This document shows, one piece after another, positions 35,350 through 42,856 of a stretch of 64,000 bases of DNA. Position 1 is the first letter of the stretch, and each line of letters opens with the position of its first letter. Below the pieces are notes generated by a model, which searched no databases, was not told the origin of the DNA, and worked only from the letters and a program-made list of their open reading frames with translations. The stretch is from NCBI GenBank assembly GCA_963834405.1, contig CAWIBX010000001.1:248001-312000 (forward strand), given 5' to 3'. This DNA comes from Bog-473 sp963834405. Lineage in GTDB: Bacteria > Actinomycetota > Acidimicrobiia > Acidimicrobiales > RAAP-2. Both the position numbers and the translations under genes were made by a program.

Positions 35350-36945
35350 ATGCAGTGGAAGTCTTCGAGCGGACGGACGCGCCTGGCGAGGCGCCGTTCG
35401 GTTTTCGTGGCGCTCTCGGCCGGGCTATCCGTCCTCGCACTGACGCTCAGCGCGTGCGGCAGCTCGCCGGCTGCGCCGACCTCGTCTTCGTCGTCCGGGT
35501 CGGGTTCGGAACGGGTCACGGGCGGGCCGACAGGGCACTATCTCGTGGCGCAGGGGATCCACAAGATCAAGCACGTGATCGTCATTGAGCAGGAGAACCG
35601 CTCCTTCGACAGCTACTTCGGGACCTACCCCGGCGCCGACGGCATCCCGATGCAGAACGGCGTCCCCACCGCCTGCGTGCCGATCCCGACCGGTGGGTGC
35701 CAGAGCCCGTACCACGACACTGCGGACGTCAACGGCGGCGGCCCGCACAACGACGGGAGCGCGCTGAAGGACGTCAACGGCGGGAAGATGGACGGGTTCA
35801 TCAAGCAGGCCACCAAAGCCAAGAAGGGCTGCGGATCGAACATCGACAGCCCGGCCTGCTCCCCGTCGGCCACCCCCGACGTCATGGGGTACCACACCGG
35901 CGCCGAGATCCCGAACTACTGGACCTACGCCAAGGACTTTGTGCTCGACGACCACATGTTCGAGCCCGTCCACTCGTGGTCGCTGCCCGACCACCTCTAC
36001 CTCGTCTCCGGCTGGTCCGCCATCTGCTCCAACCCGAACCCATCGAGCTGCAAGAACCAGATCACCGGCCCCTACACCCCGGCGCAGATGCAGCAGTACG
36101 TCGACCAGGCCCTCAGGACCGGGACGGCCGACGTCACCAACGCGTGGACCGACATCACCTGGCTGCTCTACAACAAGCACATCCCCTGGGCGTACTACGT
36201 GCAGACCGGGGACCAGCCCGACTGCGACAACGACGCCGCCCTGACCTGCCCTCCGGTCAAGCAGAACTACCTGACGCCGGGCATCTGGAACCCCTTGCCG
36301 ATCTTCGAGGACGTGCAGAAGGACCACCAGGTGCGCAACATCGAGCCGCTGGACAATTACTTCGCGGCAGCCAAGAAGGGGACGCTGCCGGCGGTCTCCT
36401 GGGTCACGCCGTCGCAGGCGGACTCGGAGCACCCGCCGGCCAGCGTGCACCAGGGCCAGGCCTACGTGACCGCCGTCATCAACGCGGCCATGAAGAGCCC
36501 GGACTGGGACTCGACGGCCATCTTCCTGCAGTGGGACGACTGGGGCGGCTTCTACGACCACGTGGTGCCACCCAGCGTCGACCAGAACGGATACGGGCTG
36601 CGTGTGCCGGCGCTGGTGATCTCGCCCTACGCCAAGCAGGGCTACATCGACCACCAGACCCTGAGCAGCGACGCCTACCTCAAGTTCATAGAGGACGACT
36701 TCCTCGGCGGCTCCCGGCTCAACCCCAAGACGGACGGGCGTCCCGACCCCCGGCCCGACGTGCGCGAGAACGAGCCGATCCTGGGCAACATGACCAACGA
36801 CTTCGACTTCAACCAGGCGCCCCGCCCGCCCGTGCCGTTGCCGACCAACCCGCCCACGGACTCGCCGTCCATCCCCGCCTACTTCAGCGGCATGGGGCCG
36901 TGCAACGGCTGCACGGCGACGCCGCCGAGCACGGCCGGGGGGTAG
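35350..36945 (+). CDS. phospholipase C-type phosphoesterase lipoprotein
   Basis: ATG 35350 gives 531 residues. The signal peptide has a hydrophobic core (VFVALSAGLSVLALTL) and lipobox LSAC, so the enzyme is anchored outside. The phosphoesterase domain opens with IKHVIVIEQENRSFDSYFGTYPG, the metal-site motif ENRSFD of the bacterial phospholipase C/acid phosphatase AcpA family. DHMFEPVHSWSLPDHLYLVSG and AIFLQWDDWGGFYDHVVPP supply further metal ligands (Asp, His), and VPALVISPYAKQGYIDH is also typical. It probably cleaves phosphodiesters or phosphomonoesters of lipids outside the cell and may help scavenge phosphate. Substrate not known. Confidence 0.88.
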   Translation: MQWKSSSGRTRLARRRSVFVALSAGLSVLALTLSACGSSPAAPTSSSSSGSGSERVTGGPTGHYLVAQGIHKIKHVIVIEQENRSFDSYFGTYPGADGIPMQNGVPTACVPIPTGGCQSPYHDTADVNGGGPHNDGSALKDVNGGKMDGFIKQATKAKKGCGSNIDSPACSPSATPDVMGYHTGAEIPNYWTYAKDFVLDDHMFEPVHSWSLPDHLYLVSGWSAICSNPNPSSCKNQITGPYTPAQMQQYVDQALRTGTADVTNAWTDITWLLYNKHIPWAYYVQTGDQPDCDNDAALTCPPVKQNYLTPGIWNPLPIFEDVQKDHQVRNIEPLDNYFAAAKKGTLPAVSWVTPSQADSEHPPASVHQGQAYVTAVINAAMKSPDWDSTAIFLQWDDWGGFYDHVVPPSVDQNGYGLRVPALVISPYAKQGYIDHQTLSSDAYLKFIEDDFLGGSRLNPKTDGRPDPRPDVRENEPILGNMTNDFDFNQAPRPPVPLPTNPPTDSPSIPAYFSGMGPCNGCTATPPSTAGG

Positions 36946-36954
36946 GGGCCGGGC

Positions 36955-37956
36955 TTAGGAGACGTTCGAGACCCGGGGCAGCACTTCCTTGGCCAGCAGG
37001 TCGACGTGGTCCAGGTCGTCGAGGTCCAGCACCTGCAGGTAGACGTGGGAGGCGCCGATCGCGGCGAAGGCCTCGATGCGGGCCACGACCTCGTCGGGCG
37101 TGCCCGCGATGCCATGTTGGCGCAGCTCGTCGGCCTCGCGGCCGATGTTGGCGGCCCGCCGCGCGACCTCCGCCTGGTCCTTGCCGCAACACACCGTCTG
37201 CGCCGTCGAGAAGATGAGCGTCCCCGGGTCGCGCCCGCGGCGTTCGCAGGCGGCGCGCACCCGGGCGAACTGGTCGTCGGTGTCGGCAACCGAGGCGAAG
37301 GGCAGGTTGAATTCGGTGGCGTACGTCGCCGCGAGGCGCGGCGTACGCGTCCCGCCCCACCCCCCGACGATGAGCGGCGGGTGCGGCCGCTGCACCGGCT
37401 TCGGCAGGGCGGGGTTGTCCTTCAGGTGGTAGTGGCTGCCGTCGAACGAGAACGTCTCGCCGTCGGGCGTCCCCCACAGGCCGCAGAGAATGGCGAAGGT
37501 CTCCTCCAGGCGCTCGAAGCGCTCGCCGAGCGGGGGGAACGGCACGCCGTTGGCGGTGTGCTCCGCGTCGTACCAGCCGGCGCCGAGCCCGAGCTCGACC
37601 CGGCCGCCGCTCATGTCGTCGACCTGCGCCACCTGCACGGCGAGGAGCCCCGGGAGGCGGAAAGTGGCCGAGGTGACGAGCGTGCCGAGGCGGATGCGAT
37701 CGGTCTCACGTGCGATCGCCCCCAGGGTGAGCCACGCGTCGGTCGGGCCCGGCAGGCCGTCACCGCCGATGGCAAGGAAGTGGTCGGAGCGAAAGAACGC
37801 GTCGAAACCGCCGGACTCGGCGGCCTGGGCCATCTGGACCAGTTGTTCGTAGGTCGCGCCCTGTTGGGGTTCGGTAAAGATGCGGAGCAACACGACCGCC
37901 AACCTAACGGGCGTGTCCCCACGACGCACGGGGCACACGGGACGCACGGGAGGCAC
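36955..37956 (-). CDS. LLM-class F420-dependent oxidoreductase
   Basis: Luciferase-like TIM barrel of up to 333 residues. Recognisable blocks are GGFDAFFRSDHFLAIGG, RIRLGTLVTSATFRLPGLLA and GGRVELGLGAGWYDAEH, all near the F420/FMN site in this family. Conserved family sequence begins at RLAVVLLRIF, so the true start may be TTG 37902 or GTG 37893, not GTG 37956, which is used here as the outer limit. Divergent from another enzyme of the same family, with 29 bp between the outer starts. The reaction is unknown; hydride transfer from F420H2 is inferred from family. Confidence 0.85.
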   Translation of the reverse strand: MPPVRPVCPVRRGDTPVRLAVVLLRIFTEPQQGATYEQLVQMAQAAESGGFDAFFRSDHFLAIGGDGLPGPTDAWLTLGAIARETDRIRLGTLVTSATFRLPGLLAVQVAQVDDMSGGRVELGLGAGWYDAEHTANGVPFPPLGERFERLEETFAILCGLWGTPDGETFSFDGSHYHLKDNPALPKPVQRPHPPLIVGGWGGTRTPRLAATYATEFNLPFASVADTDDQFARVRAACERRGRDPGTLIFSTAQTVCCGKDQAEVARRAANIGREADELRQHGIAGTPDEVVARIEAFAAIGASHVYLQVLDLDDLDHVDLLAKEVLPRVSNVS

Positions 37957-37985
37957 CGGGGCTGTCGACGCGAGAGACTGCCGGC

Positions 37986-38846
37986 ATGGACATCGGTGTC
38001 GTCTTCCCCCAAACCGAGCTGGGCAACGACCGGGGCGCGGTGCGCGCCGTCGGCGAGGCGGTGGCAGGACTGGGCTACGCGCACCTGGCGGCGTACGATC
38101 ACGTGCTGGGCGCCGACACGAGCGTGCACGGCGACCTGGGCGGCCCGTACACCATTGACGACCCCTTCCGTGAGCCGCTGACGATGTTCGCCTACCTGTC
38201 GGGCATCACGGATCTCGCGTTCGCAACGTCCATCCTCATCGGGCCCCAGCGCCAGACGGCGCTGCTGGCCAAGCAGGCCGCCGAGGTGGACATCCTGAAC
38301 GGTGGCCGCTTCCGCCTGGGACTGGGCGTCGGGTGGAACAAGGTCGAGTACGACGTGCTTGGGATGCCCTTCGACCGGCGCGGCGACATCCTGGAGGAGC
38401 AGATCGCCGTCCTGCGCGCGCTGTGGACGGAACCGAGCGTCACGTTCGACGGGCAGTTCCACCACATCGAGGCCGCGGGCATCGCCCCGCTCCCCGTCCA
38501 GCGTCCGATCCCGATTTGGATCGGCGCCCACTCCCCGGCCGCGTTGCGCCGGGTGGGGCGGCTGGCCGACGGCTGGTTCCCCCAGTTCCGGCCACAGGGG
38601 GGGCTAGAAGAAGCGCTCGAGATCATCCGCGAAGCCGCGATGGAGGTCGGGCGCGACCTGTCCGGCTTCCAGTTCGAGGGCCGCCTCGACTACTCCGTCC
38701 GCGACCCGGAGAAGATCGTCGAGCACGCACGGCGCTGGCGCGAGGCCGGCGCCACGCACCTCTCCGTCATCACCATGCACTCCGGGCTCACCACGGTCGA
38801 CGAGCACATCGGCGCACTGCGCGAGCTGGCGGAGCTGCTGCTGTAG
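37986..38846 (+). CDS. LLM-class F420-dependent oxidoreductase
   Basis: 286 residues, a second luciferase-like barrel, only distantly similar to the divergent one. It begins MDIGVVFPQTELGNDRGAVR and carries DLAFATSILIGPQRQTALLA, GGRFRLGLGVGWNKVEYDVL and IPIWIGAHSPAALRRVGRLADG, diagnostic of the F420-dependent subgroup (TIGR-type oxidoreductases of actinobacteria). The pair of divergent genes may share a control region, but nothing distinctive is visible in the short gap. Substrate unknown. Confidence 0.87.
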   Translation: MDIGVVFPQTELGNDRGAVRAVGEAVAGLGYAHLAAYDHVLGADTSVHGDLGGPYTIDDPFREPLTMFAYLSGITDLAFATSILIGPQRQTALLAKQAAEVDILNGGRFRLGLGVGWNKVEYDVLGMPFDRRGDILEEQIAVLRALWTEPSVTFDGQFHHIEAAGIAPLPVQRPIPIWIGAHSPAALRRVGRLADGWFPQFRPQGGLEEALEIIREAAMEVGRDLSGFQFEGRLDYSVRDPEKIVEHARRWREAGATHLSVITMHSGLTTVDEHIGALRELAELLL

Positions 38847-38890
38847 CCGGCCGTCGGCGGTGCCGTGGCGGCTGCGATGGCCGTGCCAAC

Positions 38891-40099
38891 ATGACACGGA
38901 TGCCGGACGAGCCGGACGAGCCGGGCGAGCCGACCCCGGGGACGCGCCCGGAGGTCCCGCTCGCCACCATTGCGAGGGAATGGGGACGGATCGGCTGCAT
39001 CGGCTTCGGCGGCCCACCCACCCATATCGCGATGTTGCGGACGCTGACCGTGGAGCGCGAGCGCTGGCTCGACGAGACCGAGTTCGAGGACGCGATCGCG
39101 GCGACCAACCTGTTGCCGGGGCCGGCCTCCACGCAGCTGGCCATCTTCTGCGCGTGGCGCCTGCGCGGGCTGGTGGGCGCGGCCGTCGGTGGCGCCTGCT
39201 TCATCTGCCCGGGCCTGGCGTTGATCATCGGGCTGGCGGCGATCTTCCTGGCGGGCCACCCGCCGACGTGGATCGACGGCGCCGCACTGGGCGCGGGCGC
39301 GGCGGTGGCCGCGGTGGCGGTGAACGCGGCGCTCGGGTTGGTCCCGGGCAGCTGGCGGCGGGCCGGCGACGTCACGGCCCGCCGGGTGCGGTGGGTGTTC
39401 TACGCGATGGCGGGCGGCGTCTCGGCTGCCACGGTCGGCGAATACCTGGTGGTCGTGCTCCTGGGGTGCGGGCTGCTCGAGGTGGCGATCTCCCGTGCGC
39501 TGCGTCCGCCCAGGGGGCCGTCCGGGCTGGTCTTCTTCGCGCCGACGGCGGTCGTCGCGGCCGGCGGGCTGGGTGCGCTGAGTTGGGTGGCGCTCAAGGT
39601 CGGCGCGCTGTCGTTCGGCGGTGGGTTCGTGATCATCCCCCTCATGCAGGCCGACGCCGTGCACCACTACCACTGGATGACGAACGCGCAGTTCCTCAAC
39701 GCGGTCGCGCTGGGGCAGATCACGCCGGGGCCGGTGGTCCAGACCGTGGCCGTCGTCGGGTACGCGGCGGCGGGCGTCGGCGGGGCGCTGCTCGCCGCGC
39801 TGATCGCGTTCTCGCCGTCGTTCACCTTCATTCTCGGCGGGGCGCGCCACTTCGGGGCGCTGCGCACAAATCGGGTGGCGCAGTCCTTCTTGTCCGGTGC
39901 CGGTCCCGCCGCCATCGGCGCCATCGCCGGGGCGGCCATCCCGCTGGCGCTGGCCATCTCGCATGTGTGGCAGGGGATCGTCCTGGCCGGCGCGTTCGTC
40001 GTGATCGTCGGCTTGCGGCGCAACGTCGTGCTCACCCTGGTTGCCGCGGGGGTGATCGGTGCCGTCGGAGCAGCACTGGGACTTCCCGTCGGCGGCTGA
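38891..40099 (+). CDS. chrA: chromate efflux transporter
   Basis: 402 residues with two CHR domains in one chain. The first contains EWGRIGCIGFGGPPTHIAML and the signature ATNLLPGPASTQLAIF; the second has KVGALSFGGGFVIIPLMQAD and ALGQITPGPVVQTVAVVGYA, the mirrored motif. About ten hydrophobic segments are visible. Family members export chromate by proton antiport and give chromate resistance. ATG 38891 lies 44 bp after the upstream oxidoreductase. It is close to an arsenic cluster, so the 39-45 kb stretch is a metal/oxyanion resistance region. Confidence 0.92.
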   Translation: MTRMPDEPDEPGEPTPGTRPEVPLATIAREWGRIGCIGFGGPPTHIAMLRTLTVERERWLDETEFEDAIAATNLLPGPASTQLAIFCAWRLRGLVGAAVGGACFICPGLALIIGLAAIFLAGHPPTWIDGAALGAGAAVAAVAVNAALGLVPGSWRRAGDVTARRVRWVFYAMAGGVSAATVGEYLVVVLLGCGLLEVAISRALRPPRGPSGLVFFAPTAVVAAGGLGALSWVALKVGALSFGGGFVIIPLMQADAVHHYHWMTNAQFLNAVALGQITPGPVVQTVAVVGYAAAGVGGALLAALIAFSPSFTFILGGARHFGALRTNRVAQSFLSGAGPAAIGAIAGAAIPLALAISHVWQGIVLAGAFVVIVGLRRNVVLTLVAAGVIGAVGAALGLPVGG

Positions 40100-40123
40100 G
40101 CGCGTCGGTCGTAGTCTCGGGGG

Positions 40124-40753
40124 ATGGCCGCACCCCACGAACGGGCGGCGCACTGGGACGACGCCTACCGCGCCGTGGGCGTGGAGAGCGTCAGCTGGTT
40201 CGAGCCCGAACCGACGATGTCGCTCGCGCTGCTGGACGCGCTGGGGATCGGCCCGGGCGACGCCGTCCTCGACGTCGGCGGTGGCGCCTCGACCCTGGTC
40301 GACAACCTCGTCGATCGTGGCTTCGGCGACGTCACGGTGCTCGACGTCTCGGTGGTCGCGCTCGACGAGGGCCGGACGCGGGTCGGCCCCGAGGCGACGG
40401 TCGGGTGGCTGCGCGAGGACCTCCTGTCCTGGCGTCCGCCACGGCGCTACGACTTGTGGCACGACCGCGCCGTCTTCCACTTCCTCACCGATTCCGCCGA
40501 CCGCCGCCGCTATCTGGGCGTGTTGGCCGACGGTGTGACGACGGGCGGCGCGGTGATCATGGGCACGTTCGCGGAGGACGGGCCCGAGTCGTGCTCCGGG
40601 CTCCCGGTGGCGCGCTACAGCACAGCAGACCTGTGCGCAGAGCTGGAACCACTGTTCCAGCCGCTCGTCTGCAAACGCGAGGTCCATGTGACGCCGACCG
40701 GGGTGCTGCAGCCGTTCACCTGGGTCGCCGGCCGGATGGCGGAGAGGGCGTAG
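40124..40753 (+). CDS. class I SAM-dependent methyltransferase
   Basis: 209 residues. It begins AAHWDDAYRAVGVESVSWFE, a pattern of small thiopurine/tellurite-type methyltransferases. The SAM-binding motif I is AVLDVGGGASTLVDNL, motif II is VTVLDVSVVALDEGR, and DLWHDRAVFHFLTD is the family's post-II block. It starts 24 bp after chrA and its stop is followed by relics of an arsenic-type operon on the other strand. Substrate is not evident; related proteins methylate thiols or metalloids. Confidence 0.82.
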   Translation: MAAPHERAAHWDDAYRAVGVESVSWFEPEPTMSLALLDALGIGPGDAVLDVGGGASTLVDNLVDRGFGDVTVLDVSVVALDEGRTRVGPEATVGWLREDLLSWRPPRRYDLWHDRAVFHFLTDSADRRRYLGVLADGVTTGGAVIMGTFAEDGPESCSGLPVARYSTADLCAELEPLFQPLVCKREVHVTPTGVLQPFTWVAGRMAERA

Positions 40754-40800
40754 CGTTCGCGCACCGCTCCCTGGATCGCCTCCGTGTCGGGTGTCGTCAT
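40738..40800 (-). pseudogene. 5' remnant of an arsenite methyltransferase gene
   Basis: From ATG 40800 the minus strand reads MTTPDTEAIQGAVRERYA, which matches the usual beginning of ArsM (an acidic start, then I-x3-VRERYG/A). After about 20 codons the likeness ends, at the tail of the convergent methyltransferase gene. The rest of arsM is missing. It sits downstream of arsR on the same strand, the position an arsM gene would take. The match is short, so this is a moderate call. Confidence 0.35.
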
Positions 40801-40801
40801 G

Positions 40802-41057
40802 TCAGCTCGTCTCGGCTTCGGGGTCCCAGCCGTCCTTGGGCGGGATGCCGCCACGCAACATGTCGTCGACGTTGCTCGGGAGGTCGAAGGCCGTACGCAG
40901 GGGCATCGTGACCCACGTCGGACATCATCTCGACCGCTCGCGCCGCCTTGACGATGCCCGCTCGTTGGCAGGGGGAGAGCCGTGTCGTCCACTGTGCGGT
41001 CTCGGAGACGTCGGCCGCAGTCCACGCCACATCAGTGGTGATCGGCGAACGCCGCAT
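40802..41057 (-). pseudogene. relic of a TauD/TfdA-like dioxygenase with interior deleted
   Basis: From ATG 41057 the strand encodes TDVAWTAADVSETAQWTTRL followed by SPCQRAGIVKAARAV, like the start of the TauD-type group (W-x-A-x-D-L-x5-W-x3-L). At about 40920 the sense moves to another frame reading PLRTAFDLPSNVDDMLRGGI then PPKDGWDPEAETS and stop, like the end of such proteins. The catalytic middle, with the HxD motif, is absent. It lies between arsR and the arsM remnant. Identity of the family is tentative; that this is a joined pair of gene ends is better supported. Confidence 0.35.
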
Positions 41058-41082
41058 CCCCGCGGTCACGCCTGGTACGGCC

Positions 41083-41430
41083 TCAACCCCCGAGCAGGTC
41101 CCGCAGGCGCTCCATCTGCGTTGGGACGACGCGCCACCAGGTCCAACGCCCCCTCTTCTCACCCTCGATGAGACCGGCCTCGGCCAAGATCCTCGTGTGG
41201 TGCGAGACAGTCGGCTGGCTCTTCCCGAGCGGGCCTTCGAGGTTGCAGCTGCACACCTCACCATCGCTGGCGACGATGGAGAGCAGGCGCAGTCGCACCG
41301 GGTCGCCAAGCGCGGCGAAGATGCCGGCGAGCTCAGCAGCCTCGTTGCTGCTCAACGCCGCATCGGTGATCGGCGCACAACACGTCGCCGACCTGGCCGG
41401 TGACCTCTTTGTGGCAGTTCGAGGGACCAT
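41083..41430 (-). CDS. arsR: ArsR-family metalloid-responsive repressor
   Basis: 115 residues. Winged-helix DNA-binding protein that releases its operator on binding arsenite or a similar thiophilic ion. FAALGDPVRLRLLSIVASDG is the first helix pair, EVCSCNL carries the cysteine pair of the alpha-3 metal site, and GKSQPTVSHHTRILAEAGLI is the recognition helix. Divergent from the arsI gene, with an AT-rich palindrome in the 79-bp gap between the two starts, so it most likely controls both directions and itself. Confidence 0.92.
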   Translation of the reverse strand: MVPRTATKRSPARSATCCAPITDAALSSNEAAELAGIFAALGDPVRLRLLSIVASDGEVCSCNLEGPLGKSQPTVSHHTRILAEAGLIEGEKRGRWTWWRVVPTQMERLRDLLGG

Positions 41431-41442
41431 GGCCTATCTCCT

Positions 41443-41458
41443 ATTGACAGATATCAAT
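41443..41458. promoter_or_regulatory. probable ArsR operator between arsR and arsI
   Basis: ATTGACAGATATCAAT is an imperfect palindrome (outer five bases on each side complementary) in a markedly AT-rich gap. It contains TTGACA, so a promoter hexamer and operator may overlap. A second AT-rich stretch with two ATCAAT units follows at 41483-41494. ATCAA-N6-TTGAT type sites are known for ArsR proteins. Confidence 0.55.
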
Positions 41459-41509
41459 ATACCATGCACAATCGACGTATCGACATCAATCAATCTAGCT
41501 GGAGATCAC

Positions 41510-41983
41510 ATGGCACGTGTCCAATTGGCCCTCAATGTCACCGACCTCGACGAGGCGATCGACTTCTACTCGAAGCTCTTCGCTACCAGCCCGGCGAAGG
41601 TCCGGCCGGGCTACGCGAACTTCGCCGTCGCCGACCCTCCGCTCAAGCTGGTGCTGATGGAGCACCCAGAGACCAGGGGGAGCGGGGTCGTGGGGGCGCT
41701 GAACCACCTGGGTGTGGAGGTCATGAGTCCCGACGAGGTGGCCGAGGCCAGCGGGCGTCTGTCGGGCGAGGGGCTGGCCACGGTCGACCAGGAGCAGACG
41801 ACGTGTTGTTTCGCGGTGCAGGACAAGGTGTGGGTCGAGGACCCCGATGGCGCCCCGTGGGAGGTCTACACGGTGCTGGCCGACGCGCCGGTCGAGTCCG
41901 GCATCGCCGGAGACGGGACCTGTTGCGAAGCCGAGGGCCTGCACGTCGCAAGCTCCGATTCAAGCGCATCGACTTGTTGCTGA
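41510..41983 (+). CDS. arsI: ArsI/CadI-family glyoxalase-fold protein (probable C-As lyase)
   Basis: 157 residues from ATG 41510 with GGAG five bases upstream. It is a vicinal-oxygen-chelate protein: VQLALNVTDLDEAIDFYSKL at the start, ALNHLGVEV giving a metal-binding His, and VEDPDGAPWEVYTVLADA giving the metal-binding Glu. The adjacent cysteines in QTTCCFAV match the pair that binds trivalent organoarsenicals in ArsI lyases, which cleave the carbon-arsenic bond with Fe(II) and oxygen. The C-terminus has two more pairs (GTCC, STCC). CadI (cadmium-induced) proteins share this sequence, but the ars context favours ArsI. Confidence 0.85.
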   Translation: MARVQLALNVTDLDEAIDFYSKLFATSPAKVRPGYANFAVADPPLKLVLMEHPETRGSGVVGALNHLGVEVMSPDEVAEASGRLSGEGLATVDQEQTTCCFAVQDKVWVEDPDGAPWEVYTVLADAPVESGIAGDGTCCEAEGLHVASSDSSASTCC

Positions 41984-42020
41984 GGCGAACGTCGCGCCCC
42001 GACCTGAAGCGACCGCGCAC

Positions 42021-42793
42021 GTGACGGAGGTGGCACTGTGGCGGCGGCTGACCGCCGAATTCCTGGGCAGCGCCTTCCTGGCTGCCGTGGTGATCGGTTC
42101 GGGCATCGCGGCCCAGCAGCTCTCGCCAGGAAACACCGGGCTGCAGCTTTTCGAGAACGCGGCCGCGACGGCAGCCGGCCTGTTCGCCATCATCTTGATG
42201 TTCGGGCCGGTCTCGGGCGGCCACTTCAACCCGGTGGTGTCCTTCGTTGACGCGTCGTTCGGGGGGGTCACCTGGCGGGACGCCGCCGCCTACCTGCCGG
42301 CGCAGGTCGCGGGTTGCGTCTTCGGCGCCGTGGTCGCCAACCTCATGTTCTCCAAGGCGGCATTCGAGATCTCCACCAAGCACCGGGCGTCAGCGGCTCA
42401 CTTCCTCTCCGAGATCGTGGCCACTCTGGGGCTGCTCCTGGTGATCTTCGCCCTGGCCCGCTCGGGGCGCTCGAGGACGACCCCGGCGGCCGTCGGCGCA
42501 TACATCGGCGCGGCTTACTTCTTCACCAGCTCGACAAGCTTCGCCAACCCCGCCATCACGGTGGGGCGCATGTTCTCGAACACCTTCGCCGGCATCGCGC
42601 CCTCCTCGGCGCCGAGCTTCATCGGCGCTCAGGTCGTCGGCGGAATCGTGGCGGTCGTTGTGATCCGGACGCTCTACCCAGGTGTCACCCCCGACGAAGC
42701 GGCCAACATCCTGTTCCCGCACGTATACGCCGAGGACGGTTCTGCGCCGGCGGAGCGCGGGGGGAGCAGCTGCAGGAACCCGCAACCTCGTAA
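42021..42793 (+). CDS. aquaporin/MIP channel of the ars cluster, frame-shifted at its end
   Basis: Six-helix channel protein. The first half-helix motif appears as SGGHFNPVVSF and the second as TSFANPAITVGRMF, with other MIP landmarks EFLGSAFLAAVVIGSG and FIGAQVVGGIVAVVV. Aquaporins inside ars operons (AqpS of Sinorhizobium) let arsenite leave the cell downhill. GTG 42021 or 42030 is the start. After LFPHVYAEDGS the frame fails to stop before the next gene; adding one base to the six-G run at 42759-42764 gives GGEQLQEPATS and a stop at 42793. Unshifted, it would overrun the next gene by 157 bp. Confidence 0.87.
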
Positions 42794-42856
42794 GGCGACC
42801 GGGCCCGGCGTTCTCGTCCACCGGCCAACTCGAGCCGTACTGAAGAAAGGAGCCCC

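Noticed and set aside
35425..36654. A 409-codon frame opposite the phosphoesterase gene
   Set aside because: It is Val/Arg/Gly/His-rich with no motifs, typical of a shadow frame, while the plus strand has a signal peptide, lipobox and metal motifs.
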